Positions 16,268-23,611 of a stretch of DNA of 34,034 bases are shown here, one piece after another (within the stretch, counting starts at the first letter, position 1; each line of letters opens with the position of its first letter). The stretch is from an uncultured Acidimicrobiaceae bacterium. Its GTDB lineage: Bacteria; Actinomycetota; Acidimicrobiia; Spongiisociales; UBA5794. The stretch is from positions 1 through 34,034 of the forward strand of contig CAMYKI010000028.1 of NCBI GenBank assembly GCA_947258985.1, in the 5' to 3' direction. The notes under the pieces were generated by a model, which saw nothing but the letters and a program-made list of their open reading frames with translations, ran no database searches and was not told the DNA's origin. The position numbers and the translations under genes were made by a program.

Positions 16268-17046
16268 TAGAAAACGTCTCTTCTGCGTCCAACCCGCGCA
16301 TCAAAGCGTTCGCCCGTCTCAAGAAGGCACGGGCACGCTCCGAGACCGGCCTGTTCCTCATCGAGGGCGAACGCGAGATCGAACGGGCGTTGGCGGCCGG
16401 TGTCGCCGTCGAGACTCTGCTCATCTGCGACGATCTGTTGACTCAGCCTGCTCCCCAAGTCGGCGGTTCGATTGACGTCTTGAGAACCACTCCGGCGCCA
16501 ATGGAGCGGGTGTCGGTGCGGCAAAACCCATCGGGCCTGATCGCCGTAGCCCGACAGTTCGATACGGACCTCGCCGCGCTGCGTCTGGGACCTCGGCCCC
16601 TGGTCCTCATCGCCGAGGCGGTCGAGAAGCCGGGCAACCTGGGGGCGATGATGCGCACCGCCGACGCCGCCGGGGCCGACGCCGTGGTCATCGCAGATGC
16701 GGCGACCGACGTCTTCAACCCCAACGTCGTCAGAGCATCTCAGGGAGCGCTCTTCCTTGTCCCGCTGGCGATCGCTTCGACCACCGAGGCTATCGAATGG
16801 GCGGTGACCAGATCTCTGAATCTCGTCGGCGGCTTCCCCGACGGAGCAACCGATCTGTGGGATGTGGATCTCGGACAACCGACGGCAGTCATCGTCGGCG
16901 CAGAGGATGTTGGTTTGAGCACGGCATGGAGCGAGGTGGCGGTAAGGGCTCGGATCCCCATGGCAGGTCGCACCGATAGCCTCAACGCTTCGGTCTCAGC
17001 CGCCCTGATGTTGTACGAAGCCGTGCGCCAACGCCGCTCCGCATGA
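16261..17046 (+). CDS. TrmH/SpoU-family RNA 2'-O-methyltransferase
   Basis: The 261-residue SPOUT (trefoil-knot) methyltransferase uses SAM to methylate a ribose in rRNA or tRNA. An N-terminal substrate-binding domain (NPRIKAFARLKKARARSETGLFLIEGEREIERAL) precedes the three SpoU motifs: AEAVEKPGNLGAMMRTADAAG, AVIVGAEDVGLS and IPMAGRTDSLNASVSAALMLYEA. The start is a GTG at 16261, overlapping the last 7 nt of the TPM gene. An AGGAGG at 16243-16248, formed by Gly-tail codons of the TPM gene, lies 12 nt upstream. The frame is open further upstream, but that part translates the Gly-rich tail out of frame. The modified nucleotide cannot be told. Confidence 0.87.
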   Translation: MVVENVSSASNPRIKAFARLKKARARSETGLFLIEGEREIERALAAGVAVETLLICDDLLTQPAPQVGGSIDVLRTTPAPMERVSVRQNPSGLIAVARQFDTDLAALRLGPRPLVLIAEAVEKPGNLGAMMRTADAAGADAVVIADAATDVFNPNVVRASQGALFLVPLAIASTTEAIEWAVTRSLNLVGGFPDGATDLWDVDLGQPTAVIVGAEDVGLSTAWSEVAVRARIPMAGRTDSLNASVSAALMLYEAVRQRRSA

Positions 17047-17054
17047 CCCGCCCC

Positions 17055-17123
17055 AAAAGCACGCTCCCAACCCAGGGTTCACAACCGGCAAAAAGCACGC
17101 TCCCAACCCAGGGTTCACAACCG
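17055..17123. repeat. 33-nt tandem repeat, two perfect copies (period 36)
   Basis: Two identical 33-nt copies, 17055-17087 and 17091-17123, are separated by the 3 nt GCA. Each begins AAAAGCACGCTCCC, has the short palindrome AACCC-A-GGGTT in its middle and ends CACAACCG. They fill the gap between two convergent genes (RNA methyltransferase and lipoprotein). On the minus strand the unit reads as a short hairpin followed by GGGAGCGTGCTTTT, so it might help end transcription of the lipoprotein gene. Confidence 0.75.
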
Positions 17124-18188
17124 TTACCAGCTTGCGAAGATAAAGCCGTCGCCGAGGGATCCGGCTTGGCCGGCGCCCTGCCACCGCACGGTGTTCTCGC
17201 CGTCGACGTAGATGAGGAACTTGCCAGTTGGGTCGTAGCCACCCCACAACGATCCGGTCTCGACCGGGAAGTTGGCCAACACCTCCCCGACAGTGGAGAA
17301 CACGACACCCTCTGTTTCGGCGACCTCAGTGTCACCATAGGTGTGGAGGAATCCCACGAGATTGCCGCTCGCCTGCGTCCCGATGCCGTCGAGGAATTGA
17401 TGGACCCCAACCCAGGGGAGCACCGTGACATGACTTGGTTCATCCTCAGCGAGTACGTGCGTGGCTAGAGCAGTCACCTCTTTGAGCTGGGTGGTCCAGT
17501 AGAGCTGCGATCCGTCGCGGGTCCAGGCGGCAGCACCGTTCGGGAAACCCAGAGACGGTTCATCGATCCAGACACCGGCACCATCGGTCGACCGCGCTCC
17601 GGGATCGTGAACCTCGAGCGAGTATCCGACAGACGCAAAACGCTCATCTGCGGGAGAAGGCGAGATCGTCCAACCGGTGTTCCACGGCTGAGACTCGGTG
17701 TACGGATCGTCACCTAGATCGCCACCGGCTTCGACATAGAAGAGCCTCCCCGCCGCGGGCTCGCAACAGTCGCTGAGACCAACTACCGAGCCGTCGCGGT
17801 TCCTCCAAGCACCTACCAGAACATTCGGTGGCATCTCCTCGGCAGCCGCCATCTGCTCCGCGGTCCCGGTCTGGCCGAATACATGCAGGATCTCACCCGT
17901 GAGCGTGTCGACCTCAACTGCAAAGTAGTCATCGGTGATGGCGACGAACGTTGCCGGGCGCCCATCGTCGATTGTGGGTGTTGCGGGGACCGTCGTGGCG
18001 GTAGAGGAGTCCGGAGCTTCTGTCGTGGTCGGGGGGGCTGTTGTGGTCGGCGCCGCGGTGGTCGTCACCGTCGTTGAGGTCTGCTCCGGCGCGGATGTCG
18101 CCGTGGAGGCGGTCGTGGACGTTGGAGAGGCATCACCGCCGCATGCAGCGAGCAGCATCAGACCTGCGATAGCTATCTTCGTGCGCAC
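17124..18188 (-). CDS. Secreted lipoprotein with Thr-rich linker, function unknown
   Basis: The 354-residue product has a short signal ending in LMLLAAC (lipobox), then a ~55-residue Thr/Pro/Ala-rich linker, then a globular domain with repeated beta-strand-like segments. Examples are FVAITDDYFAVEVDTLTGEILHVFG, AAAWTRDGSQLYWTTQ and GGYDPTGKFLIYVDGENTVRWQG, which suggest a beta-propeller-like fold. I do not recognise a specific family. The chosen GTG at 18188 gives the signal MRTKIAIAGL and has AAGGG (18200-18204) 11 nt upstream; a GTG at 18200 is the alternative. The gene is convergent with the RNA methyltransferase gene. Confidence 0.7.
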   Translation of the reverse strand: MRTKIAIAGLMLLAACGGDASPTSTTASTATSAPEQTSTTVTTTAAPTTTAPPTTTEAPDSSTATTVPATPTIDDGRPATFVAITDDYFAVEVDTLTGEILHVFGQTGTAEQMAAAEEMPPNVLVGAWRNRDGSVVGLSDCCEPAAGRLFYVEAGGDLGDDPYTESQPWNTGWTISPSPADERFASVGYSLEVHDPGARSTDGAGVWIDEPSLGFPNGAAAWTRDGSQLYWTTQLKEVTALATHVLAEDEPSHVTVLPWVGVHQFLDGIGTQASGNLVGFLHTYGDTEVAETEGVVFSTVGEVLANFPVETGSLWGGYDPTGKFLIYVDGENTVRWQGAGQAGSLGDGFIFASW

Positions 18189-18278
18189 GTCTGTGACCAC
18201 CCTTCTGTCCGGCAGGAACGATAGTGATACATCGGTTCGGCCTCACCAGACTTGATGTCCCGCTTCGTTCCCGACGGG

Positions 18279-18284
18279 TAGTGT
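18279..18284 (+). promoter_or_regulatory. Candidate -10 box (TAGTGT)
   Basis: TAGTGT, 7 nt (cgactgc), ATG at 18292. No Shine-Dalgarno is present, consistent with a leaderless mRNA. Confidence 0.45.
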
Positions 18285-18291
18285 CGACTGC

Positions 18292-19071
18292 ATGCTCGAC
18301 TACATGCAGATCGTTCGGTCCGAATCCGCCCGTTTCTACGATTTGGTTGCTGCCACGGATTCCTCTCTCGCAGTACCTACATGCCCCGGATGGTCGGTTG
18401 CGGATCTCACCTGGCATCTCGCCGAGGTGCAGTACTTCTGGGCAGCCATTGTCGGTCGGCTCCTGCTCGAGCCGGGATCGATCCCGGATCTCGAGCGGCC
18501 TCGGGATGAAGCTCTTCCCGACCTCTTCCGGGAGCAGTCGCAGCGCGTTGTCGAGGCATTGCAGCGCAGGAACCCCGCCGACGAATGCTGGAGCTGGCAC
18601 AAATCCGGCGACACCGTTGGATGGGTCCGCCGTCGGCAAGCGCACGAAGCCCTCATCCATCGGGTGGATGCGGAATTGGCTGCCGGCAACGTGCCAGCCA
18701 TCGGAGAAAACATCGCTGCCGATGGCGTCGAGGAGGTGCTCAGCGTCTACCTGGACGCCGGTGATCTTCCTGAGTGGGCGACGTTCCATGGTGATGGGTC
18801 GAGCGCTCGACTCCGTTTGGATGATGGCGCATCCTGGACGATGCTCCTCGGCCGCTTCACCGGGACGAGCCCTCAGTCGGGCACAACTTACGACGAACCT
18901 GCGATGTGCCTCAGCGACCTCGACGCCACGCCGGATGTAGAGCTAAACGGGTCGGCGAGCAGTCTCGACCTGTGGTTGTGGGGCCGGGGGCCGGTCGACG
19001 ACATCGAGGTCGTCGGCAAAGCCGAGATGGTCCCGCTGATTCGCGAGATGGCCCGCGCCGGTACTCAATAG
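18292..19071 (+). CDS. Maleylpyruvate isomerase family (mycothiol-dependent, DinB-fold) protein
   Basis: The 259-residue product has the N-terminal DinB-like four-helix metal-binding domain. The opening ...TCPGWSVADLTWHLAEVQYFW contains metal ligand H42, and RRRQAHEALIHRVDAE supplies the later His pair. A C-terminal MDMPI-like domain (SGSASSLDLWLWGRG...) follows. The family (TIGR03083) contains mycothiol-dependent isomerases and many thiol-transferases of unknown substrate. No aromatic-degradation genes are nearby, so a true maleylpyruvate isomerase role is unlikely or unproven. Confidence 0.82.
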   Translation: MLDYMQIVRSESARFYDLVAATDSSLAVPTCPGWSVADLTWHLAEVQYFWAAIVGRLLLEPGSIPDLERPRDEALPDLFREQSQRVVEALQRRNPADECWSWHKSGDTVGWVRRRQAHEALIHRVDAELAAGNVPAIGENIAADGVEEVLSVYLDAGDLPEWATFHGDGSSARLRLDDGASWTMLLGRFTGTSPQSGTTYDEPAMCLSDLDATPDVELNGSASSLDLWLWGRGPVDDIEVVGKAEMVPLIREMARAGTQ

Positions 19072-19079
19072 GACCAGGT

Positions 19080-19622
19080 CTACGGCTTGGTCATCTCCCA
19101 AATGCCGTCGTCACGAAGCATGTGATCGATCAGGCGCAGCCTGGCGGCGGCGCTGCCGTGGTTGGCGGCGGCATTCGTCTTGATCAGCACCGGAGGGCCG
19201 TGGCGCTCGATCGAGGGCACATCGGAGACACCGCGTTCTCTTGCTTCGGCGACGGTCGACTCCAGCTGCGCCAAACCGGCCCCGTCGGCTTCCGTTAGAA
19301 CGGCCGTTGCATCGATGGTGGCGACGTGCGCCGCTACTGCCAGGGTCTTGTCTGCCCCCGGCTTGTCACGCTCCTGATAGACGAGGGTGAGCAGCGCCCG
19401 TACGAACTTCTCGTGGTTCTCGGGATAGGCGACCCGTACCGCTTCGCACGCCGCCAATGCCCGGATGTCCGGCGCACCCGTGGCCAGGTCGTCGTTGGTA
19501 AACGCACGCCACTCGACGCTTACCGACACATTCTTGTCCTGCGAAGCCCGGATCAGCACCGTGTAGATGCGCCAAACGTCGTAACTATCGAAGTTGAAGT
19601 GGACCGTCCCGGTGAATTCCAT
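19080..19622 (-). CDS. DsbA/FrnE-like thioredoxin-fold protein lacking CXXC
   Basis: The 180-residue product resembles the DsbA/2-hydroxychromene-2-carboxylate isomerase fold: a first strand VHFNFDSYDVWRIY, a helical insertion (ALAACEAVRVAYPENHEKFVRALLTLVYQE) and a C-terminal cis-Pro region (VSDVPSIERHGPPVLIKT). The CXXC active site is replaced by a segment without Cys, so it should not act as a disulfide oxidoreductase. There is no signal peptide. It is convergent with the DinB-fold gene (8 nt apart) and divergent from the exonuclease gene. The fold assignment is moderate; the function is unknown. Confidence 0.6.
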   Translation of the reverse strand: MEFTGTVHFNFDSYDVWRIYTVLIRASQDKNVSVSVEWRAFTNDDLATGAPDIRALAACEAVRVAYPENHEKFVRALLTLVYQERDKPGADKTLAVAAHVATIDATAVLTEADGAGLAQLESTVAEARERGVSDVPSIERHGPPVLIKTNAAANHGSAAARLRLIDHMLRDDGIWEMTKP

Positions 19623-19629
19623 CGGACGC

Positions 19630-19635
19630 AGCGTA
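19630..19635 (-). promoter_or_regulatory. Candidate -10 box (TACGCT, minus strand)
   Basis: Read on the minus strand, TACGCT is followed by 7 nt (gcgtccg) and the ATG at 19622. It is one half of a compact divergent promoter region. Confidence 0.45.
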
Positions 19636-19658
19636 ACCGGCAGGACGTTCGGCGATTC

Positions 19659-19686
19659 TTGACATCGAACGTGTGTTCGGTATCGT
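19659..19686 (+). promoter_or_regulatory. Complete promoter (TTGACA-N16-TATCGT) for a leaderless exonuclease gene
   Basis: A perfect -35 TTGACA (19659-19664), a 16-nt spacer, and a -10 TATCGT (19681-19686), then 7 nt and ATG at 19694. This is the clearest case in the window where both promoter boxes are present and transcription must start at the start codon. It decides between the ATG at 19694 and the upstream GTG at 19673, which would lie between the boxes. Confidence 0.65.
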
Positions 19687-19693
19687 CTCCGCC

Positions 19694-21325
19694 ATGGCGT
19701 TACCCGTGCAGAGAACGTTCGACGACCTCAGCACCCCGCTGCACGAGGTTGCATTCTGCGTTCTCGACCTCGAAACGACGGGCGGCTCTCCCGCTACGTG
19801 CGAGATCACCGAAGTTGGCGCCGTCAAGTACGTGGCAGGGGAACTCGTCGGTACCTTCGACACATTGGTCAATCCCGGTGCGGCCATCCCGCCCACGATC
19901 ACGGTCCTTACCGGCATTACCCAGGCGATGGTGATCGATGCCCCGCGCATCGAAGAGGTGCTGCCCTCTCTGCTCGAGTTCATCGGCACAGCCGTGATCG
20001 TGGGACACAACGTCCGATTCGACATGTCCTTCCTCAATGCCGCCGCGGTACGTCTTGGCTACGGCAAAATCCCCAACCCAACTTCCGATACTCTCGGCCT
20101 TGCCAGGCGACTCGTGCGTGAAGAGACCAGGGGCTTGAACCTGCAGACTCTGGCGGCCCACTTCCGGTCCCCGGTAACCCCCAATCACCGGGCACTTGCC
20201 GACGCCAGGGCCACGGCGCATGTGTTCTGGGGCTTGCTCGAACGCGCCGGAACCATCGGCGTGAGCGACCTCGACGAGCTGTTGCGGCTACCCACGGCTC
20301 GAGGGGCACCGCACTACGACAAGATCGAACTCACCGAGCGTCTCCCCCGCAAACCGGGCGTGTACATGTTCCGCGATCGCGACCAGAACATCATCTACGT
20401 CGGCAAAGCCAAGAACCTACGCACCAGAGTTCGGTCGTACTTCTACGGCGACTCCAGGCGTTCCGTTGGACAGATGTTGCGCGACCTCTCCGACATCGAT
20501 TTCCGGGTCTGCGCAACGGAGCTCGAAGCCGAAGTCACGGAGATCCTATTGATCTATCACCACGTCCCGAGGCTCAATCGACGCTCTCGCCCACCAAAAT
20601 CGCCACAGTTTGTGAAACTGACCGCAGAACGCTTTCCCCGGCTTTCGATTGTGCGCACCTTGCGCGACGACGGCTGCCTCTACCTCGGTCCCTTTCGCAG
20701 CAGACGCATCGCCAACACGGTCGTTGCGGCGATTTGGGATGCTATCCCGATACGCCGGTGTATGACGACCGGCGGCAAACGCAGCCCCGCATGCAGCTTT
20801 GCCCAGCTCGGGGTCGCGATGTGCCCCTGCGACGGCTCGGTGCCGGAAGCCAACTACCAGGACGTGGTCTCCCGGCTGCGGCACGGAATAGAAGAGGATC
20901 CGGCAGAACTCCTCGATCCCCTGGTCGCCCGGCTCCGCGAGTACGCCAGGACGGCACGTTTTGAGGAAGCGGCAGATCTGCGGGATCGCCACCGGGCCCT
21001 GTCGCTGGCCCTCGAGAACCGACGGAGTTGGGGGGTCCTGCGCCGGGCCGGCTTGCTGTGGGCTGAGGACTCGAACGGCGACTCGGTACTCGTCGAGAGC
21101 GGGCGGCTTGTCGGCGCCTGGGGACCCGACGACCAACCGCCGCTGACAACGACGGCGACGGTCGAGGCGGCCCCCCACCTGGTGCCAGAGACCGTCGGTC
21201 AGGCCGAGGAGGCTCGACTTGTGTGGAAATGGCTCGACCGACCAGACGTTCGCATCGTCGAGTCAACTCATCCGCTCGCCACATCGCGGCACCCGGTCGC
21301 CAGGCTCACCTCTCTGGCGGGCTAG
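19694..21325 (+). CDS. DEDDh 3'-5' exonuclease fused to UvrC-like GIY-YIG endonuclease half
   Basis: The 543-residue product begins with a DnaQ/epsilon-like exonuclease. The DEDDh residues are visible: D25 and E27 in LDLETTG, the VGHNVRFD motif, and the HRALADARATAH motif. A UvrC/Cho N-terminal half follows, with GIY-YIG residues G222-Y224 (GVY) and Y235-G237 (IYVG), then KNLRTRVRSYF. Four Cys (C356, C367, C377, C379) match the UvrC cysteine cluster, and a UVR-like helix pair (RLREYARTARFEEAADLRDRHRAL) follows. The C-terminal RNase H-like nuclease and HhH domains of UvrC are absent. Such DnaQ-UvrC fusions are known in actinobacteria (for example Rv2191 of M. tuberculosis) and are linked to DNA repair. 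Confidence 0.88.
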   Translation: MALPVQRTFDDLSTPLHEVAFCVLDLETTGGSPATCEITEVGAVKYVAGELVGTFDTLVNPGAAIPPTITVLTGITQAMVIDAPRIEEVLPSLLEFIGTAVIVGHNVRFDMSFLNAAAVRLGYGKIPNPTSDTLGLARRLVREETRGLNLQTLAAHFRSPVTPNHRALADARATAHVFWGLLERAGTIGVSDLDELLRLPTARGAPHYDKIELTERLPRKPGVYMFRDRDQNIIYVGKAKNLRTRVRSYFYGDSRRSVGQMLRDLSDIDFRVCATELEAEVTEILLIYHHVPRLNRRSRPPKSPQFVKLTAERFPRLSIVRTLRDDGCLYLGPFRSRRIANTVVAAIWDAIPIRRCMTTGGKRSPACSFAQLGVAMCPCDGSVPEANYQDVVSRLRHGIEEDPAELLDPLVARLREYARTARFEEAADLRDRHRALSLALENRRSWGVLRRAGLLWAEDSNGDSVLVESGRLVGAWGPDDQPPLTTTATVEAAPHLVPETVGQAEEARLVWKWLDRPDVRIVESTHPLATSRHPVARLTSLAG

Positions 21326-21398
21326 CTAGGTCATTTCCGTAGGGCGGGCTTGTCTTTGTCATAGGACCCGTCGGATCCGGTTCGCCCAGGTAGGGCTG

Positions 21399-21674
21399 TT
21401 GCGGATGCTCAAACAGCCCGACCTGATCGGTCATGGATACCGCAGACGGTTGTGGAACCACGCCGTCGAATCGGCTGCCTCGATGTCGGAGCGGATGCTC
21501 ATCATGGCCGATCCCGGTTCCGTCGGGTTCTATGAGGCGATGGGAGCCAGCCTGGAACGGCACCAAGAGATGGCACCCGGCTTCTCGGTCGGGGTGTACT
21601 GGTACGACCTGACAAGAGGCGGCCCAGGGCCGCCCGCTAGCGGGATATCTGGTGCGGATAGCACATCAGAGTGA
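21399..21674 (+). pseudogene. Remnant of a GNAT-family N-acetyltransferase
   Basis: The 91-codon frame encodes only the second half of a GNAT fold. QPDLIGHGYRRRLWNHAVESA corresponds to the acetyl-CoA pyrophosphate loop (Q/R-x-x-G-x-G/A) and MADPGSVGFYEAMGASLERHQEMAPGFSVGVYWYDL is the typical C-terminal part. The last Gly of the loop is Arg here, and nothing upstream encodes the N-terminal strands in frame. It has a TTG as the only start and no Shine-Dalgarno. It ends in a Gly/Pro-rich read-through tail. Most likely a decayed, truncated gene. Confidence 0.5.
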
Positions 21675-21913
21675 CTCGGCACCCGTACGCCATCTTCCCG
21701 ACATATCCTTCCAGCTCGAAGTTGTTCGAGTTGAGACTCCCGGGCTGGATCGGTTTATCCCGTCGATTGGTCGCACAGATCGAGTCCTAGGCGGATAGGT
21801 TGAGAGCGCGGGTGGAGGTCGCTGCCCAATAGCGAGAGGGAGAGCGCTGCTATCGCCACGCCGCAGTCAATGCACCGCGTGGTGACTAGCCGTCCCGGGA
21901 GGAGACAGAAATC
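21675..21913. other. Gene-free stretch between the GNAT remnant and a small membrane protein gene
   Basis: Together with 21326-21398, this forms the least coding part of the window. I see no credible reading frame, tRNA or long repeat. A short hairpin CTCGAA-GTTG-TTCGAG lies near 21716-21731. The last bases hold a strong Shine-Dalgarno (GGGAGGAG) for the next gene. Confidence 0.5.
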
Positions 21914-22129
21914 ATGAGGAACTGGAGCAAGATTCTACGGTGGGTTCACTTCTTGGCAGGATTGACTATCAGCTACTACTTCTTCTTCATGCCCGCCGAC
22001 GGGTGGTCCGATGGGGTCAACAACGCATACAAGTTCGGTATCGTCAGCTTCGTGTTTTGGACCGGAGTGATTCGCTGGAATCTACCGCGAATTCGCAAGT
22101 GGGCAAAGGGACGCACTGCGTCGGCCTAG
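21914..22129 (+). CDS. Small two-helix membrane protein, unknown function
   Basis: The 71-residue product has two hydrophobic segments (about residues 10-28, WVHFLAGLTISYYFFFMP, and 41-58, FGIVSFVFWTGVIRWNL) and a basic C-terminus (RIRKWAKGRTASA), with both ends probably cytoplasmic. GGGAGGAG ends about 10 nt upstream of the ATG, a strong ribosome site, which supports real translation. I do not recognise a family. Confidence 0.65.
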   Translation: MRNWSKILRWVHFLAGLTISYYFFFMPADGWSDGVNNAYKFGIVSFVFWTGVIRWNLPRIRKWAKGRTASA

Positions 22130-22251
22130 CCCGCGGAATACTTGAATCGCAACCAAACCGGCCATTCAGGAAGATTTGCACGCCCCCATCGGCACCGCTG
22201 ACCTTCCCATAGCCCGGTGTTGAGGGTCTGGTTTCTGTCACTGCGGCCTGA

Positions 22252-22257
22252 TACTGT
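22252..22257 (+). promoter_or_regulatory. Candidate -10 box (TACTGT) for the DUF222-HNH gene
   Basis: TACTGT, 7 nt (cgaacat), ATG at 22265, no Shine-Dalgarno. It supports the start at 22265 rather than the frame's upstream opening at 22217. Confidence 0.45.
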
Positions 22258-22264
22258 CGAACAT

Positions 22265-23524
22265 ATGTTCGGTACTGTAGAAGACCAGATCGATTGGATT
22301 CCCGAGAATCTCGGTGCCATACCTCCGGGTGCGGTGCTCGCTGCGATGCTGGATGACGTAGACCTCGAGAGGTGCTCGGGCTATGACCGCATCCGGGTAC
22401 TACAGGCTCGTCAGCGACAGGTCGCCCACTATCAGGCCGAGAGCTACGAAGCGATCGCAGCCGTCGTCGACGCGCTGGCCGACACCTGCGAAGACGACCG
22501 ATTCCTCGACGAGGCAGCCATTGCTGGTTCCGCGGAGATCGCAGCTGCGCTCCGCATCACTCGTCACCGCGCCGACGGCGAAGTCTCTTTGGCGCTGGAG
22601 CTAGAGCGCAGACTCCCCCGCGTGTGGCACGCGCTCCGAGAGGGCCTGGTCGACGTTCATCGAGCCCGGGCGCTGGTCGACGAAACACTCCATCTGCCCC
22701 TCGCAGCCGCTCGTGAGGCCATCGAACAGATCATCCACGACGCCCCGCTTCTGACCACCGGGCAACTCCGAGCCAAGGTGCGCAAGCTCTGTATTCAGGC
22801 TGACCCGGACGATGCTGTCGCACGCTACCGCCGCGCAACGGAGGACCGTCGGGTGACCGCTGAGGCCAACACCGACGGCACCGCAAGCCTTCATGCGATC
22901 AATCTGCCGCCACACAGATTGGCCGCTGCCAAGAACCGGATCAACAAGCTGGCGCTGGACCTCAAACGAATAGGCGATGGCCGCAGCATGGATCAGCTGC
23001 GCGCCGACGTGCTCCTCGACCTGCTCGAAGGTCATGGGAAGACTGTGAGCCGTGGCACGTTCCACATGACTACCGACCTTGCGTCGCTGACAAGACTCAA
23101 GAACACTCCCGGCGATCTGGCAGGCTTCGGACCGGTGGTCGCCGACATCGCCCGGCAGGCCGCCGAACAGCTACGAGACAGCGAATGGCAGTGGACCGTC
23201 ACGGACCCGGACAGCGGGATGCCGCTCGCCGGCGGAACCACACGCAGGAGACCGAGCGCCGCCCAACGCCGCTACGTGCACGCCCGATACCCGACTTGCA
23301 TCCACCCCGGGTGCCGCATGCCGGCGATGGATTCCGATCTCGACCATCGCATCCCCTGGGTGCAGGATCGCCGCACCCAGACCGGGAACCTCTACCCGCT
23401 GTGCCGCCACCACCACACGCTCAAGACACGCTACGGGTGGACATATGAACCCCTGGACAATGGGGATTTTGTGTTCACGACACCGCTCGGCCACTCGTAC
23501 ACCTCCACCGGTCGCCCCCCGTAG
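22265..23524 (+). CDS. DUF222 / HNH endonuclease domain protein (13E12 type)
   Basis: The 419-residue product has a helical DUF222 region over the first ~280 residues (LQARQRQVAHYQAESYEAIAAV..., then RVWHALREGLVDVHRARALVD). A C-terminal HNH nuclease follows: YPTCIHPGCRMPAMDSDLDHRIPW, then GNLYPLCRHHHTLKT. The two Cys pairs and the D-H pair of the HNH/zinc site are intact. The family is abundant and often multicopy in actinobacteria (M. tuberculosis 13E12 repeat proteins); its role is not established. It sits next to the GNAT remnant and the gene-poor stretch, compatible with a variable region. Confidence 0.87.
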   Translation: MFGTVEDQIDWIPENLGAIPPGAVLAAMLDDVDLERCSGYDRIRVLQARQRQVAHYQAESYEAIAAVVDALADTCEDDRFLDEAAIAGSAEIAAALRITRHRADGEVSLALELERRLPRVWHALREGLVDVHRARALVDETLHLPLAAAREAIEQIIHDAPLLTTGQLRAKVRKLCIQADPDDAVARYRRATEDRRVTAEANTDGTASLHAINLPPHRLAAAKNRINKLALDLKRIGDGRSMDQLRADVLLDLLEGHGKTVSRGTFHMTTDLASLTRLKNTPGDLAGFGPVVADIARQAAEQLRDSEWQWTVTDPDSGMPLAGGTTRRRPSAAQRRYVHARYPTCIHPGCRMPAMDSDLDHRIPWVQDRRTQTGNLYPLCRHHHTLKTRYGWTYEPLDNGDFVFTTPLGHSYTSTGRPP

Positions 23525-23599
23525 GGCGGTTGGCGGCTCATCTTCCCCACCTCCGATCCACGCCCTCTCCTCTCCGCAACAGCGTCGGCCAGGCCGCGT

Positions 23600-23605
23600 T
23601 ACCCT
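23600..23605 (+). promoter_or_regulatory. Candidate -10 box (TACCCT) for the Cdc48-like gene
   Basis: TACCCT, 6 nt (gcccgc), ATG at 23612, no Shine-Dalgarno; the same arrangement as for other genes here. Confidence 0.4.
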
Positions 23606-23611
23606 GCCCGC

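Noticed and set aside
17055-17123. Possible CRISPR array
   Set aside because: Only two repeats with a 3-nt spacer, no cas genes nearby.
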